Below are positions 1-8,654 of a DNA stretch of 40,692 bases, one piece after another. The stretch lies in NCBI GenBank assembly GCA_937959125.1, contig CALGQU010000120.1, forward strand, positions 1 through 40,692, read 5' to 3'. How positions within the stretch are numbered: the first letter of the stretch is position 1; every line of letters starts with the position of its first letter. The DNA is from an uncultured Croceitalea sp. GTDB taxonomy: Bacteria > Bacteroidota > Bacteroidia > Flavobacteriales > Flavobacteriaceae. Under the pieces are notes generated by a model. The model was not told where the DNA came from. It made no database searches and saw only the letters and a program-made list of their open reading frames with translations. The translations under genes and the position numbers were made by a program.

Positions 1-1
1 T

Positions 2-3000
2 ACCAGAAAAATTTACTTTAGGGAAATGGTGGCACGCTTTGGTTACCTAAATGGATTGACTTGGAACGTGGGTGAAGAGAACGGCTGGTCTGAGGGTAGT
101 AATAGTACCAGGCCCCCTCGCGCGGTCGGAATCAGTACGGAGCGTAGGATCGCCTATGGTAATTATATTAGGGAGTTGACCTATTATCAGGATAATGTTA
201 CCGTACACAACGGTCCGGCCGGCAATACAAATATTTATCAAGGAATGCTGGGGGTTGAGGCATTTACCAGTACCTCCTTTCAAGGCGGGTTGGGTAATAC
301 ATCAATATCCAGGGGAGCTGTTTCTTCATTTAAACAGCTGTCCGTTGATAACGGTCATAAATGGGTGATGTTCTATGATGAAGCTTTCGACCGGAACAAT
401 CTTATCGGTCAAGAGAAAAGATATAGGACCAATGTAGTATGGGCGACTTTTACCGCCGGAGGTGCAGGGATGGAAATGTTTGCTAGTGGGGTAAGCCCCC
501 AAAACCAAGCCTTTGATCTTTCTTTTCAGGATTACCGTGCCTATGAGACATTTTGGTCCCAAATGCGTTATGCAAGAACATTCTTGGAGGACAATACCCC
601 TTTCCATGAAATGGATCAACTGGATGGAGTGGTATCCAATGGTTGGTGTTTGGGAAAAGAATTTGATACCTACGTGGTGTATCTTCCAGATGGGGGAACT
701 ACCGATATCAATGTACTTGGTGCCTACAGCGTTCAATGGTTTGACCCAAGGAATGGAGGGGAGTTACAGCAGGGTAGTGTAACCACAATCTCTGAAGGCC
801 AAAATATTTCACTTGGAAACCCTCCAAACTCACAAAATGAAGATTGGGTAATCCTATTAAAAGACATACAAACTGAACCAGTCCCAGTTACAGGTATTAG
901 TGTTGAACCAGCTGCGATTACAATTGGCGAATTTCTTACCGGGCGATTGGTTGCATCCGTAATCCCCGTAAACGCAGATAATCCATCAATTCGCTGGGAA
1001 TCTAGTAATCCTTCCGTAGTCACTGTTGATGATGAAGGTAATATAAGAGGGATTTCCGTTGGGGAGGCTACCATTACGGCAACTACCGTTGACGGTGGTT
1101 TTTCAGATACTACATCGGTAACGGTAGGTGATAGCTCAGAATTTTGTCAAGGTAGCGGAACTATATTAATGGAAAGATATGATGGTATTTCGGGTACTCA
1201 ACTTAATTCACTTTTTAGTGCACCTAATTTTCCAACTAACCCAAGTACCGTTTCCGAAATAAATCTTTTTGAAATACCAAGCAATGGAGGTAATAATTAT
1301 GGGGTGAGGGTTAGTGGCTTTCTTTGTCCGCCCGAAACGGGAACGTATTATTTTTGGGTTTCTGGGGATGATGAATCACGTTTAAATTTAAGTACGGACG
1401 AAAATCCGGAAAATAGTGTTACAATTGCAAGCGTCCCATCATTTTCTGGCTCAAGGGAATGGAATAAATTTCCGGAGCAGCGTTCTGTGGCTATATCTTT
1501 GGTTTTTGGTCAAACCTATTATATAGAAGCTTTTGTTAAAGAAGGCGGAGGTGGAGATCATCTTGCAGTTGGATGGAGAAAGCCTAGTAATGGCAATGGT
1601 ATTGTACCAGTGAATGTTATTCCAGGACAGGTGCTATCTCCAGACTTAGAGGGCACCATTATTCCGGTCGTAGTAACAGGAATAACGGTAAATCCAACGA
1701 GTGCAAGGCTCCAAGTAGGGGAAACGACAGACCTAACGGCGAACGTGCAACCTGCGGACGCTGATGATACTAGTATTAGTTGGGAAAGCAGCGACACTAA
1801 CATTGCCACGGTCAACAACACGGGTGAGGTAACCGCAGTTGCCGAAGGCCAAGCGACGATAACAGTGAGAACCACTGACGGTAATTTTACGGCTATAACG
1901 ACAATAAATGTAGGTCCCATTCCTGTTCCAGTGACCGGGGTAACCGTGAACCCAACGAGTGCAGGGCTGCAAGTAGGAGAGACGACAAGTTTAACCGCCA
2001 ATGTAGCACCCGAGGACGCTGATGATACTAGTGTTAGCTGGGAAAGCAGCGACACTAACATTGCCACGGTCAACAACGCGGGTGAGGTAACCGCAGTTGC
2101 CGAAGGCCAAGCGACGATAACAGTGAGAACCAACGACGGCAACTTTACGGCTACGGCCGCAATCAATATAACACCAGTTCCCGTTCCGGTGACGGGGGTA
2201 ACGGTCAATCCAACGACGGCTGGTCTTCAGGTAGGAGGAATGACAAGCCTCACAGCAACCGTAGCACCTGCCAATGCGGACGATACCAGCGTAAACTGGG
2301 AAAGCAACGACACTAATATTGCCACGGTCAACAACGCGGGTGAGGTAACCGCAGTTGCCGAAGGCCAAGCGACGATAATAGTGAGAACCACTGACGGTAA
2401 TTTTACGGCTAGGACGACAATAAATGTAAGTCCCGTTCCTGTTCCAGTGACGGGGGTAACGGTCAATCCAATGACGGCCGGTCTCCAAGTAGGGGAAACC
2501 ACAAACCTAACGGCGAGTGTACAACCTGTAAATGCCGATGATACTAGCGTTATTTGGAGCAGTAGTGATAATAACATTGCCACGGTGAACACGAACGGTA
2601 CGGTAACGGCTATAGCTGAAGGCCAAGCGACCATTACCGCCACTACGGCGGATGGAAGTCTTGAAGCCACCAGCAGTATCACCGTTTCGGATTCGCAGAC
2701 CGGAACTACTATGGGTGTTGTTTCTTATACTTTTGTAGATGCCGATACGGACCAAGATCTTTTTGATATTTCCAATAATCAACAAATCTCAATTTCTTTA
2801 ATACAAGGCAAGACATTGAATATTCGTGCCAATACAGAACCATCAGTTGTGGGTAGTGTTTCTATGGAACTATCCGGTCCTTTATCGAGAGAGCGAACAG
2901 AGAGTGGCGCCCCGTATGCGTTGTTCGGTGATTCTGGTGGTGATTATCGTGGGGTGGAATTTTTGGAAGGCACCTATATTCTTTCTGGGACGGCCTTCGA

Positions 3001-5254
3001 AAGCAGGGGCGGAAATGGAGCAGTTTTAGGCAGTTCACTCCAAATAACGTTTACGATAACCAATGTTGGTGGCGGAAACCTTCCACCAACGGCCGTAGCA
3101 GCTGCAACACCTATAACAGGAGGGAATCCTTTAACGGTTGATTTCACTGGATCTGGTTCAACGGACGATGCAGGTATCATTTCCTATCAATGGGATTTCC
3201 AAGATGGTTCCACTAGTACGTTGTTGGACCCTGTTCATACTTTTACCAATACAGGAATATATGATGTAGTGCTGACCGTTACAGATGCCGAAGGTTTAAG
3301 TGATAGCGCAACGGTACGGATAACGGTAGGCGATGCTATGACGAATGGTGTGGTTTCATTTACCTTGGTTGACGCGGATACCGACTTGGACCTGTTCAAT
3401 CTAAGTAATGGCCAAGAGATAACTTTGGAAACTATTGAGGGTAAGATTTTGAATTTTCGAGCGAATACAGACCCTTCGATAGTCGGCAGTGTCTTTTTGG
3501 AGTTGTCCGGTCCCGTATCAAATACACGAACGGAAAGTGGTGCACCCTATGCGCTTTTTGGAGATAGTGGAGGCAATTATCGAGGTAATGCGTTATTGGT
3601 CGGAGATTATATGATACGGGCTACAGCTTTTGAAGAAAGCGGCCGTAGAGGGGCAATATTAGGAGTTCCCTTAGAACTTTCTTTCCGTGTTGTTGAAGAA
3701 GTTATTGATATAAATATACCGCCGACGGCAATAGCAAGTGCCTCGGTCACATCGGGAGATGCTCCATTGAGTGTTGACTTTATAGGTAGTGGATCGACCG
3801 ATGACCAAGGAGTGGTATCCTACCAATGGGATTTTGGTAACGGGGATACGTCAACGGAAGCAGACCCTAGCTATGTATTCAATGAGCCGGGAATCTTTAC
3901 GGTGTCGTTAACGGTTACTGATGCAGCCGGGGAAACGGACACGGATATGGTAACCGTTACGGCAAACGCTTCCAATACCAATGATGGCGACGTAGTACTG
4001 GGCAACAGCTCTGACAATGGCGGTGCATTGGACAATTGGCGATCCAACCTAGTGGTGAACGAGAGTGACGTTTATACGAACGATACGGGCAATGACCAAG
4101 AGTTCGACATGGGCGATTTCGATTTCTATGCCGGCAGGTTGGGAGACCCTGTAACACCTTTTGTGGTGCGGGTGAACGGGGACAACGATTTTACGGTATT
4201 GGCCATTGGGACCACACGTACCAATGGGGAGTATAGCATTGGCAGCAATAGTTTTCCGTTTTCGGAGACCGTAAGGCGCATTACGTTGGCCCCCGGTGAA
4301 ACCATCGGTGTGGGCTTTTTGGACGCAAACGCAGACGGTAGCGATAGCGGTACGGGCTCAGTAATTCCCTTTGATGGGAACCAAGCGGATGAGATTTGGT
4401 ATAGTGGAGGTAGACCTGGTAGTGCATCGGGCAGTGTAGTAGAGGGTATCGCCCCCATACGAGGCTCTTCGCTTTTGCTGAACTTGAGGAGGAACTATCA
4501 CTTTAACATTGGTTTCATTAATGGAACAGGAAGTCCACAAATTGAGGAAAACCTAGCTTTGGGCAAACCCTCGTCACAGTCGAGCATATGGAGTGGTAGG
4601 TTCCCTGCGTCCAATGCCAACGACGGTGAGCTTGGCAGTATGAACCATACGAATAACGGTGAGAATGAATGGTGGGAAGTTGACCTTGGGTCACTTTCGC
4701 AGATTACCGATATACGGATATACAACCGCAGGGATTGCTGTTCGGAGCGTCTTACGGATTTCCATGTACTGGTTTCCGACCTACCCTTCACGAGCACGGA
4801 TCTTTCGGCTACTATCGGGCAGTCGGGGGTCACTGATTTCCATATAACCGGCACTGCGGGCTTCCCTACGATGATCGATGTTTCCAGGAACGGTAGGTAC
4901 GTACGGGTACAGATGTCGGGCAGCAACTTCCTTCATATGGAGGAAGTGGTGGTCAACGGTCGTGTGTTGGGGCAAACAGCCTTCAGGGGCAGTTCCGACC
5001 TGTTTACCATGACGATGTATCCCAATCCCACAACAGGGCAAGTGGACATCGCCATGGAGAGTGAAACGGATGATATGGGTATGCAAGAGATAGCGGTGTA
5101 CGACATGATGGGCAGGTTGGTCAAAAAAATTAATGCCGGTGGAGGGAACGATAACTGTACCTTGGATGTTTCTACCTTACAACCGGGTGTTTATAACGTG
5201 ATTATGACCACAACTAGCTTAGAGTCCCAAGTAAAAAAATTGGTAATAGAATAG
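2..5254 (+). CDS. Giant T9SS-secreted multidomain protein (glycoside-hydrolase-like barrel, Ig-like, PA14, PKD, discoidin), 5' partial
   Basis: The frame is open to the window edge, so the true start lies upstream; the first ATG at 26 falls inside the conserved motif MVARFGYLNGLTWNVGEENG, typical of DUF4038/DUF5060-type (beta/alpha)8 hydrolases, where the paired Glu are candidate catalytic residues. Numbering from that ATG: barrel remainder about 1-195, a collagen-binding-like domain (PF12904 type) about 195-285, one Big_2 Ig-like domain about 288-367, a PA14 domain about 375-545, four near-identical Big_2 domains about 548-890, two copies of an unnamed module plus PKD about 897-1313, a further unassigned beta-rich domain about 1315-1505, an F5/8C discoidin domain (begins ENLALGKPSSQSS) about 1508-1650, and a type A T9SS sorting domain in the last 80 residues (YPNPTTGQ, then a GVYNV motif). 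The likely role is an exported or surface glycan-active enzyme. The substrate cannot be told from the sequence. Confidence 0.85.
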   Translation, partial: TRKIYFREMVARFGYLNGLTWNVGEENGWSEGSNSTRPPRAVGISTERRIAYGNYIRELTYYQDNVTVHNGPAGNTNIYQGMLGVEAFTSTSFQGGLGNTSISRGAVSSFKQLSVDNGHKWVMFYDEAFDRNNLIGQEKRYRTNVVWATFTAGGAGMEMFASGVSPQNQAFDLSFQDYRAYETFWSQMRYARTFLEDNTPFHEMDQLDGVVSNGWCLGKEFDTYVVYLPDGGTTDINVLGAYSVQWFDPRNGGELQQGSVTTISEGQNISLGNPPNSQNEDWVILLKDIQTEPVPVTGISVEPAAITIGEFLTGRLVASVIPVNADNPSIRWESSNPSVVTVDDEGNIRGISVGEATITATTVDGGFSDTTSVTVGDSSEFCQGSGTILMERYDGISGTQLNSLFSAPNFPTNPSTVSEINLFEIPSNGGNNYGVRVSGFLCPPETGTYYFWVSGDDESRLNLSTDENPENSVTIASVPSFSGSREWNKFPEQRSVAISLVFGQTYYIEAFVKEGGGGDHLAVGWRKPSNGNGIVPVNVIPGQVLSPDLEGTIIPVVVTGITVNPTSARLQVGETTDLTANVQPADADDTSISWESSDTNIATVNNTGEVTAVAEGQATITVRTTDGNFTAITTINVGPIPVPVTGVTVNPTSAGLQVGETTSLTANVAPEDADDTSVSWESSDTNIATVNNAGEVTAVAEGQATITVRTNDGNFTATAAINITPVPVPVTGVTVNPTTAGLQVGGMTSLTATVAPANADDTSVNWESNDTNIATVNNAGEVTAVAEGQATIIVRTTDGNFTARTTINVSPVPVPVTGVTVNPMTAGLQVGETTNLTASVQPVNADDTSVIWSSSDNNIATVNTNGTVTAIAEGQATITATTADGSLEATSSITVSDSQTGTTMGVVSYTFVDADTDQDLFDISNNQQISISLIQGKTLNIRANTEPSVVGSVSMELSGPLSRERTESGAPYALFGDSGGDYRGVEFLEGTYILSGTAFESRGGNGAVLGSSLQITFTITNVGGGNLPPTAVAAATPITGGNPLTVDFTGSGSTDDAGIISYQWDFQDGSTSTLLDPVHTFTNTGIYDVVLTVTDAEGLSDSATVRITVGDAMTNGVVSFTLVDADTDLDLFNLSNGQEITLETIEGKILNFRANTDPSIVGSVFLELSGPVSNTRTESGAPYALFGDSGGNYRGNALLVGDYMIRATAFEESGRRGAILGVPLELSFRVVEEVIDINIPPTAIASASVTSGDAPLSVDFIGSGSTDDQGVVSYQWDFGNGDTSTEADPSYVFNEPGIFTVSLTVTDAAGETDTDMVTVTANASNTNDGDVVLGNSSDNGGALDNWRSNLVVNESDVYTNDTGNDQEFDMGDFDFYAGRLGDPVTPFVVRVNGDNDFTVLAIGTTRTNGEYSIGSNSFPFSETVRRITLAPGETIGVGFLDANADGSDSGTGSVIPFDGNQADEIWYSGGRPGSASGSVVEGIAPIRGSSLLLNLRRNYHFNIGFINGTGSPQIEENLALGKPSSQSSIWSGRFPASNANDGELGSMNHTNNGENEWWEVDLGSLSQITDIRIYNRRDCCSERLTDFHVLVSDLPFTSTDLSATIGQSGVTDFHITGTAGFPTMIDVSRNGRYVRVQMSGSNFLHMEEVVVNGRVLGQTAFRGSSDLFTMTMYPNPTTGQVDIAMESETDDMGMQEIAVYDMMGRLVKKINAGGGNDNCTLDVSTLQPGVYNVIMTTTSLESQVKKLVIE
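1667..2698 (+). repeat. Four tandem 258-bp units encoding Big_2 Ig-like domains
   Basis: Four in-frame units of 258 bp (86 codons) start at 1667, 1925, 2183 and 2441. Each encodes a Big_2 domain beginning V-(P/V)-V-T-G-(I/V)-T-V-N-P and containing NIATVN and AEGQATI. Long blocks are identical at DNA level between units 1, 2 and 3, including the segment encoding EVTAVAEGQATI. This implies recent duplication or gene conversion. Unit 4 has diverged most. Confidence 0.9.
2714..3970 (+). repeat. Two tandem 633-bp units (unnamed module + PKD domain)
   Basis: The segments starting at 2714 (GVVSYTF) and 3347 (GVVSFTL) are 633 bp apart, exactly 211 codons. Each unit has an unnamed beta-rich module of about 115 residues with the shared motif TESGAPYALFGDSGG, followed by a PKD domain with SGSTDD and YQWDF. 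Identity is visibly lower than in the Big_2 array, so this duplication is older. Confidence 0.8.
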
Positions 5255-5274
5255 ATTTGAAGACGATTATAAAT

Positions 5275-5308
5275 AAAATAGGGTTATCCCACTGGATAAC
5301 CCTATTTT
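5275..5308 (+). terminator. Rho-independent terminator after the giant secreted protein
   Basis: A 15-bp perfect stem (5275-5289 with 5294-5308) has a 4-base loop and ends in a run of T, 20 bases after the stop codon at 5254. The A-rich left flank could also let it work in the other direction. Confidence 0.85.
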
Positions 5309-5374
5309 TCTTTTAAAGAATACGTTAGTGCTATTTTAGACCAATTCTCGGGGTCTCTATGAAGACAAACATAA

Positions 5375-5410
5375 AAAAGTCGCCTGGAATAGGTTTTCTA
5401 GACGACTTTT
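5375..5410 (-). terminator. Terminator of the ECF-sigma operon
   Basis: On the minus strand this forms a 15-bp hairpin (arms 5396-5410 and 5375-5389, 6-base loop) with one G-U wobble and one mismatch, followed by U residues. It sits about 40 bases beyond the stop of the head-GIN gene. The arm TTTCTAGACGAC (5395-5406) recurs in the hairpin at 32021-32062. Confidence 0.8.
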
Positions 5411-5452
5411 ACCATTTACTGATTGGTACTTCCGTTTTTTGATGGTCTATTT

Positions 5453-6178
5453 TTAGTAACTGGAAATATCCCCGGAACCAGAGGTCTTGGTATCGATTTT
5501 CTTTGGATTTCCTTTGTAACTGATATCCCCAGAACCAGAAACCCTTGCTTTAAGATAGTCCGTAGCGGTCACCTTAATATCTGCCGAACCGGATACTTGA
5601 GCAGTAACATTGTTTGCCTTTAAGGAATACGCTTTGATATCCCCAGAACCCGATATGGAAACGTCAAAATCCGTTGTGGAACCTGAAAGGTTGATATCTC
5701 CGGAACCGGACATGGAAGCATCTATTGAATTGGCCTCTAAATCCAAAGTGATGTCCCCAGAACCTGATAAGGAAGTTTTAAACTTGGACGACTTTATGGT
5801 AGTATCGGAAACAATGTCCCCAGAACCTGATAGGGCAACCAAATCCACGGATTCTACAGGTACGGTCACATATATGCCGGAATTCCAATTGGAAGGTTTT
5901 AGGTTGACCCCTTTGGCCGTTTTAATGATAAGTTTACCATCTTTCACCTCCGTTTTTATATATTCCAACAGATTTTCTTCTCCTTTGAGGGTCAATTCCC
6001 CTTCTTTTCCATCAACGAGTTTTACGTCGAACCAGCCAGAAACCGATATGCCGTCATAATCGCCAACGGAGCGTTCTATGGTTACGGTTTTCCCGTTTCC
6101 TTTAATGCGTTTCCCCCATTGTGCCGCAGCGGCGATTGTAAATAATAATACGAAACTAAGTGTTGCTATTTTTTTCAT
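5453..6178 (-). CDS. Head-GIN domain protein (DUF2807), exported, SGSGD repeats
   Basis: Exported protein of 241 residues, taken from the ATG at 6178 (MKKIATLSFVLLFTIAAAAQ), which opens directly with a Sec signal peptide; an in-frame ATG at 6205 would add nine residues in front of it. The mature part has the DUF2807 ('putative auto-transporter adhesin, head GIN') pattern. A rung signature SGSGD(I/V), once SGSAD, occurs seven times at about 15-20 residue spacing, consistent with a right-handed beta-solenoid. It is the last gene of a minus-strand group with an ECF sigma factor, an anti-sigma-like protein and another solenoid protein, so it is probably a target or effector of that system. The molecular role of the family is not established; cell-envelope adhesion or structure is the usual guess. 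Confidence 0.85.
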   Translation of the reverse strand: MKKIATLSFVLLFTIAAAAQWGKRIKGNGKTVTIERSVGDYDGISVSGWFDVKLVDGKEGELTLKGEENLLEYIKTEVKDGKLIIKTAKGVNLKPSNWNSGIYVTVPVESVDLVALSGSGDIVSDTTIKSSKFKTSLSGSGDITLDLEANSIDASMSGSGDINLSGSTTDFDVSISGSGDIKAYSLKANNVTAQVSGSADIKVTATDYLKARVSGSGDISYKGNPKKIDTKTSGSGDISSY

Positions 6179-6234
6179 GATTGATTTTTTAGATACCCAG
6201 CACAATACACTAGGTTATTAGTAATGATAATTGG

Positions 6235-7332
6235 TTATTTCTTTTCAAATTTTACATTGCCATAATCACTGGTAATGGATATGGTATTCCCAGAATTTTC
6301 TTGTCCCCTATAGCCGCTATAGTATCTATCGCTCGATTTCTCCTTACTAATATTCAATACAAAATCGTCCTTTCCACTTACTCCGGCATATTCCGTAGAT
6401 ATTTCAAAATCGAAATTATAAGCAGGATCGTATCCTATTCTGGCTCCGGTATAATCCAACTTAAGGGTTACGTCCCCGGCTTCTGGGGTAAGCCTGTCTA
6501 TTTTTACGGAACCATAGTCTGCCGTAATTCGGGTATCACCATATACACTGCCCAACTTGACCCCAACATAATCTCCGTTACCGGAAACGCTTTGAACACT
6601 GCCCACCTCAATAGAACCATAGTCCGAGGAATATTCCAAATCATCCATTTCACGGATCACACTATGGGTATAATCTGCATTTAGCCGCAAATCACCTGCT
6701 TTTTCTATGGTAAATTTGGAGTAGTCTGCTATAATTTCGGCACTGTTTACATATTCAAAGGTGGTATTGGAAGTATAGTCAAATCGTAATTCATTGTTGC
6801 GGCCCCTAAGCTCACCAATCTCCATTTTGCCATAATCACAGCTAATTTTAGCATGTCCGTCAATACGGTCTAAATAGATATGTCCGTAGTCATTGTTCAA
6901 GTTTACGCTATTCTTTATAGGAAGCTTGATAATGTAATTGACTTGCACGTTTACTTTACTTTTATTTCCCCAGCTCCAGCCCCAGCCCTTGTTTCGCTCT
7001 CCAAATCTAGTTCTTGCGGATACCAAGGTATTGCTGTTTTCAAAGTCTACATCGATCTCATTTAATCTTTTGGTCACTTTTTCCTCATCATTTCCGCTGG
7101 TCTTAATGTATATTTCCACAAGGACTTTATCCTGGTCCCAAGAGGTTATGGTAAGGTTTCCATAGCTATTTTTTACCTTTAGGAGCGCATCAGAATTTAC
7201 ATTGAACTCCTTTTTTATGGTTTTTTCTTTGGTGTATTTTCCCTTTGGTCCATTCCCATGGGCACTTACCGTCATGGATAATGATAATAAAAGGGTTAGT
7301 GAACAACATTTATATAGTAAAGTTCGCATCAT
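6235..7332 (-). CDS. Exported beta-solenoid protein with DYG repeats (DUF4097-like)
   Basis: Exported protein of 365 residues with a signal peptide (residues 1-24, cleavage near VSAHG). From about residue 55 the sequence is built of about a dozen short rungs carrying D-Y-(G/T/S/V), for example NDYGHIYLD, CDYGKMEIG, SDYGSIEVG and ADYGSVKID, about 20 residues apart. This resembles DUF4097-type beta-solenoids. The start overlaps the end of the anti-sigma-like gene by 23 bases, indicating translational coupling. A second ATG directly follows the first (7329), so the start is uncertain by one codon. The function is unknown. Location in an ECF operon suggests an envelope protein made in response to a surface signal. 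Confidence 0.8.
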   Translation of the reverse strand: MMRTLLYKCCSLTLLLSLSMTVSAHGNGPKGKYTKEKTIKKEFNVNSDALLKVKNSYGNLTITSWDQDKVLVEIYIKTSGNDEEKVTKRLNEIDVDFENSNTLVSARTRFGERNKGWGWSWGNKSKVNVQVNYIIKLPIKNSVNLNNDYGHIYLDRIDGHAKISCDYGKMEIGELRGRNNELRFDYTSNTTFEYVNSAEIIADYSKFTIEKAGDLRLNADYTHSVIREMDDLEYSSDYGSIEVGSVQSVSGNGDYVGVKLGSVYGDTRITADYGSVKIDRLTPEAGDVTLKLDYTGARIGYDPAYNFDFEISTEYAGVSGKDDFVLNISKEKSSDRYYSGYRGQENSGNTISITSDYGNVKFEKK

Positions 7333-7873
7333 TTGATTTTTTTAAGGTTTTTATAGTTTCTATTTTGGTCAGTACTTCTTTTAATAATTCAATTCTGGTC
7401 TGGAAGTTGGTAATCATGGCATTCAAAATAAGTTTGCCGTCCCCACCGTTTATGAGTTCTTGCTCAAGGAGCTCGTAATCCAATTTTAAATTGTGCAAAT
7501 GTTTAAGGGTATCTGCTACCAATTGCTCGTTTTCAGGAGATTTCTCGTTCTTCAGTACCTGGATTTGTTCCTCAATCAAACTGGCAAAGTAAAACTCCGT
7601 TTCCGATACCTCTGGTGAAAATTCCACTACTTGCTCTTTAATAGTGGGTTGGTTATTGTACAACTGCAATCCTAAAACGCAGAGTAAGGCAATAGAGGCC
7701 GCAATGGATAGCGGTTTCCACCAAGACGTTTTCTTTTTGGAAAAACCTACTATACCCTTGGATTGCTCCAATTTGCTTAAAAAACGTTCTTGATGGCCGT
7801 TTTCCGGCTGCTCAAAATCAAAATCGTCCTTGAGCCTATCAAAAAGGTTTTCTATGGTATCTTTTTTATTCAT
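7310..7873 (-). CDS. Membrane-anchored anti-sigma-like protein
   Basis: Protein of 187 residues read from the ATG at 7873, two bases after the sigma factor stop; a start at 7939 would add 22 residues and overlap the sigma gene. An acidic N-terminal cytoplasmic part (about 1-48, with NLFDRLKDDFDFE and GHQERFLSKLEQ) is followed by one membrane segment (about 53-72, PLSIAASIALLCVLGLQLY). The rest is a periplasmic helical region with heptad-like stretches (ELLEQELINGGDGK). This layout, directly behind an ECF sigma gene, is that of an anti-sigma factor, although no classical zinc anti-sigma (ZAS) motif is visible. Function is inferred from topology and context. Confidence 0.75.
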   Translation of the reverse strand: MNKKDTIENLFDRLKDDFDFEQPENGHQERFLSKLEQSKGIVGFSKKKTSWWKPLSIAASIALLCVLGLQLYNNQPTIKEQVVEFSPEVSETEFYFASLIEEQIQVLKNEKSPENEQLVADTLKHLHNLKLDYELLEQELINGGDGKLILNAMITNFQTRIELLKEVLTKIETIKTLKKSNDANFTI

Positions 7874-7875
7874 AA

Positions 7876-8433
7876 CTAAACGGTTAACGTCAATTTTTTT
7901 CTTAAGCTTTCTTTGGCCCTGGAAATTGTGGTCCTGCAATTTGAATAGCTAATATTCATTATTTCACTTATTTCTTCATAATCATACCCTTCAATTAAAT
8001 GTAAGGTCAAAGAAACTCTGTAATTGTCTTTTAAACGTTTCATGGTATCCAATACTTTTTGAGCCTTCAGTTCTGCATAGCCACTCTGGTCTTTTGCAAC
8101 GCCATCATTATCTTCGACCTTGTACATTACATCATCCAGTGGTACAACACTATTTTTTTGTTGTTTTCTGTAATGATGGATACTGTTGTTGATTACAATT
8201 CTTTTTAACCATGCCCCAAAGGTAACTTCGCCTTTAAACGTATGCAGTTTTGTAAACGCGTTCAAAAATGATTCCTGCATTACGTCTTCGGCTTCCGCAG
8301 TGTGCTTTACAATTCGTACTGCCGTGTTGTACATGGCTTTGTAATACTTGTTGTAAAGTGCCAACTGCGCACTTTGTTTTCCTTCAAGACACGCTTTTAC
8401 CAACGTATCCGTATGTTCATTTTGGTGGCTCAA
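7876..8433 (-). CDS. ECF (extracytoplasmic function) RNA polymerase sigma factor
   Basis: Sigma-70 family protein with only regions 2 and 4. Region 2 includes AEDVMQESFLNAF and GAWLKRIVINNSIHHYRK. Region 4 includes RVSLTLHLIEGYDYEEIS and the helix-turn-helix segment NISYSNCRTTISRAKESLR. A TTG start at 8433 (L-S-H-Q-N-E-H) gives 185 residues. The only upstream ATG (8526) would add 31 atypical residues and would lie upstream of an ECF-like promoter (8452-8482) whose start site would fall about 10-15 bases before the TTG. The choice of TTG is therefore an inference. The gene heads an operon with an anti-sigma-like gene and two exported solenoid proteins. Confidence 0.85.
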   Translation of the reverse strand: MSHQNEHTDTLVKACLEGKQSAQLALYNKYYKAMYNTAVRIVKHTAEAEDVMQESFLNAFTKLHTFKGEVTFGAWLKRIVINNSIHHYRKQQKNSVVPLDDVMYKVEDNDGVAKDQSGYAELKAQKVLDTMKRLKDNYRVSLTLHLIEGYDYEEISEIMNISYSNCRTTISRAKESLRKKLTLTV

Positions 8434-8451
8434 AAAGTTGATTTGTTTGTA

Positions 8452-8482
8452 GTATAGATGAGTTAAAATTACGATTGTTACA
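8452..8482 (-). promoter_or_regulatory. Candidate autoregulated ECF promoter
   Basis: Read on the minus strand, TGTAAC (8477-8482), a 16-base spacer and CATCTATAC (8452-8460) resemble the AAC / CGTC-type elements of ECF sigma promoters. The site lies just before the proposed TTG start, which fits positive autoregulation. Pattern match only. Confidence 0.45.
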
Positions 8483-8654
8483 GTTTGATGATTTTTTTTG
8501 GAAAACAGATGGCATGCGAATTGCATTATGAGATTGATTTTAGGTTCATATATGGGGTAGTACCCCGTGATTGTTGGGCCTAGATGCTTGACGCAGCGAA
8601 AAAAAAAATTAAAATAGACTGTCTTTGATGACAGAATGACTGATAATACTGGGT

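Noticed and set aside
1558-2682. Long open frames on the minus strand across the Ig-like repeats
   Set aside because: They mirror the repeat sequence of the plus-strand gene, contain repeated low-complexity peptides and have no recognisable domain.
1667-2698. Regularly spaced repeats as a CRISPR array
   Set aside because: The unit is 258 bp, in frame and protein-coding; there are no short direct repeats with unique spacers.
7876-8526. ATG start of the sigma factor at 8526
   Set aside because: It adds 31 residues with no sigma-factor character and would lie upstream of the ECF-like promoter; the TTG at 8433 is preferred, though not proven.
8619-8634. CTGTC/GACAG hairpin before lon as a regulatory site
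   Set aside because: Only five base pairs, no second copy and no known regulator; too weak to call a feature.
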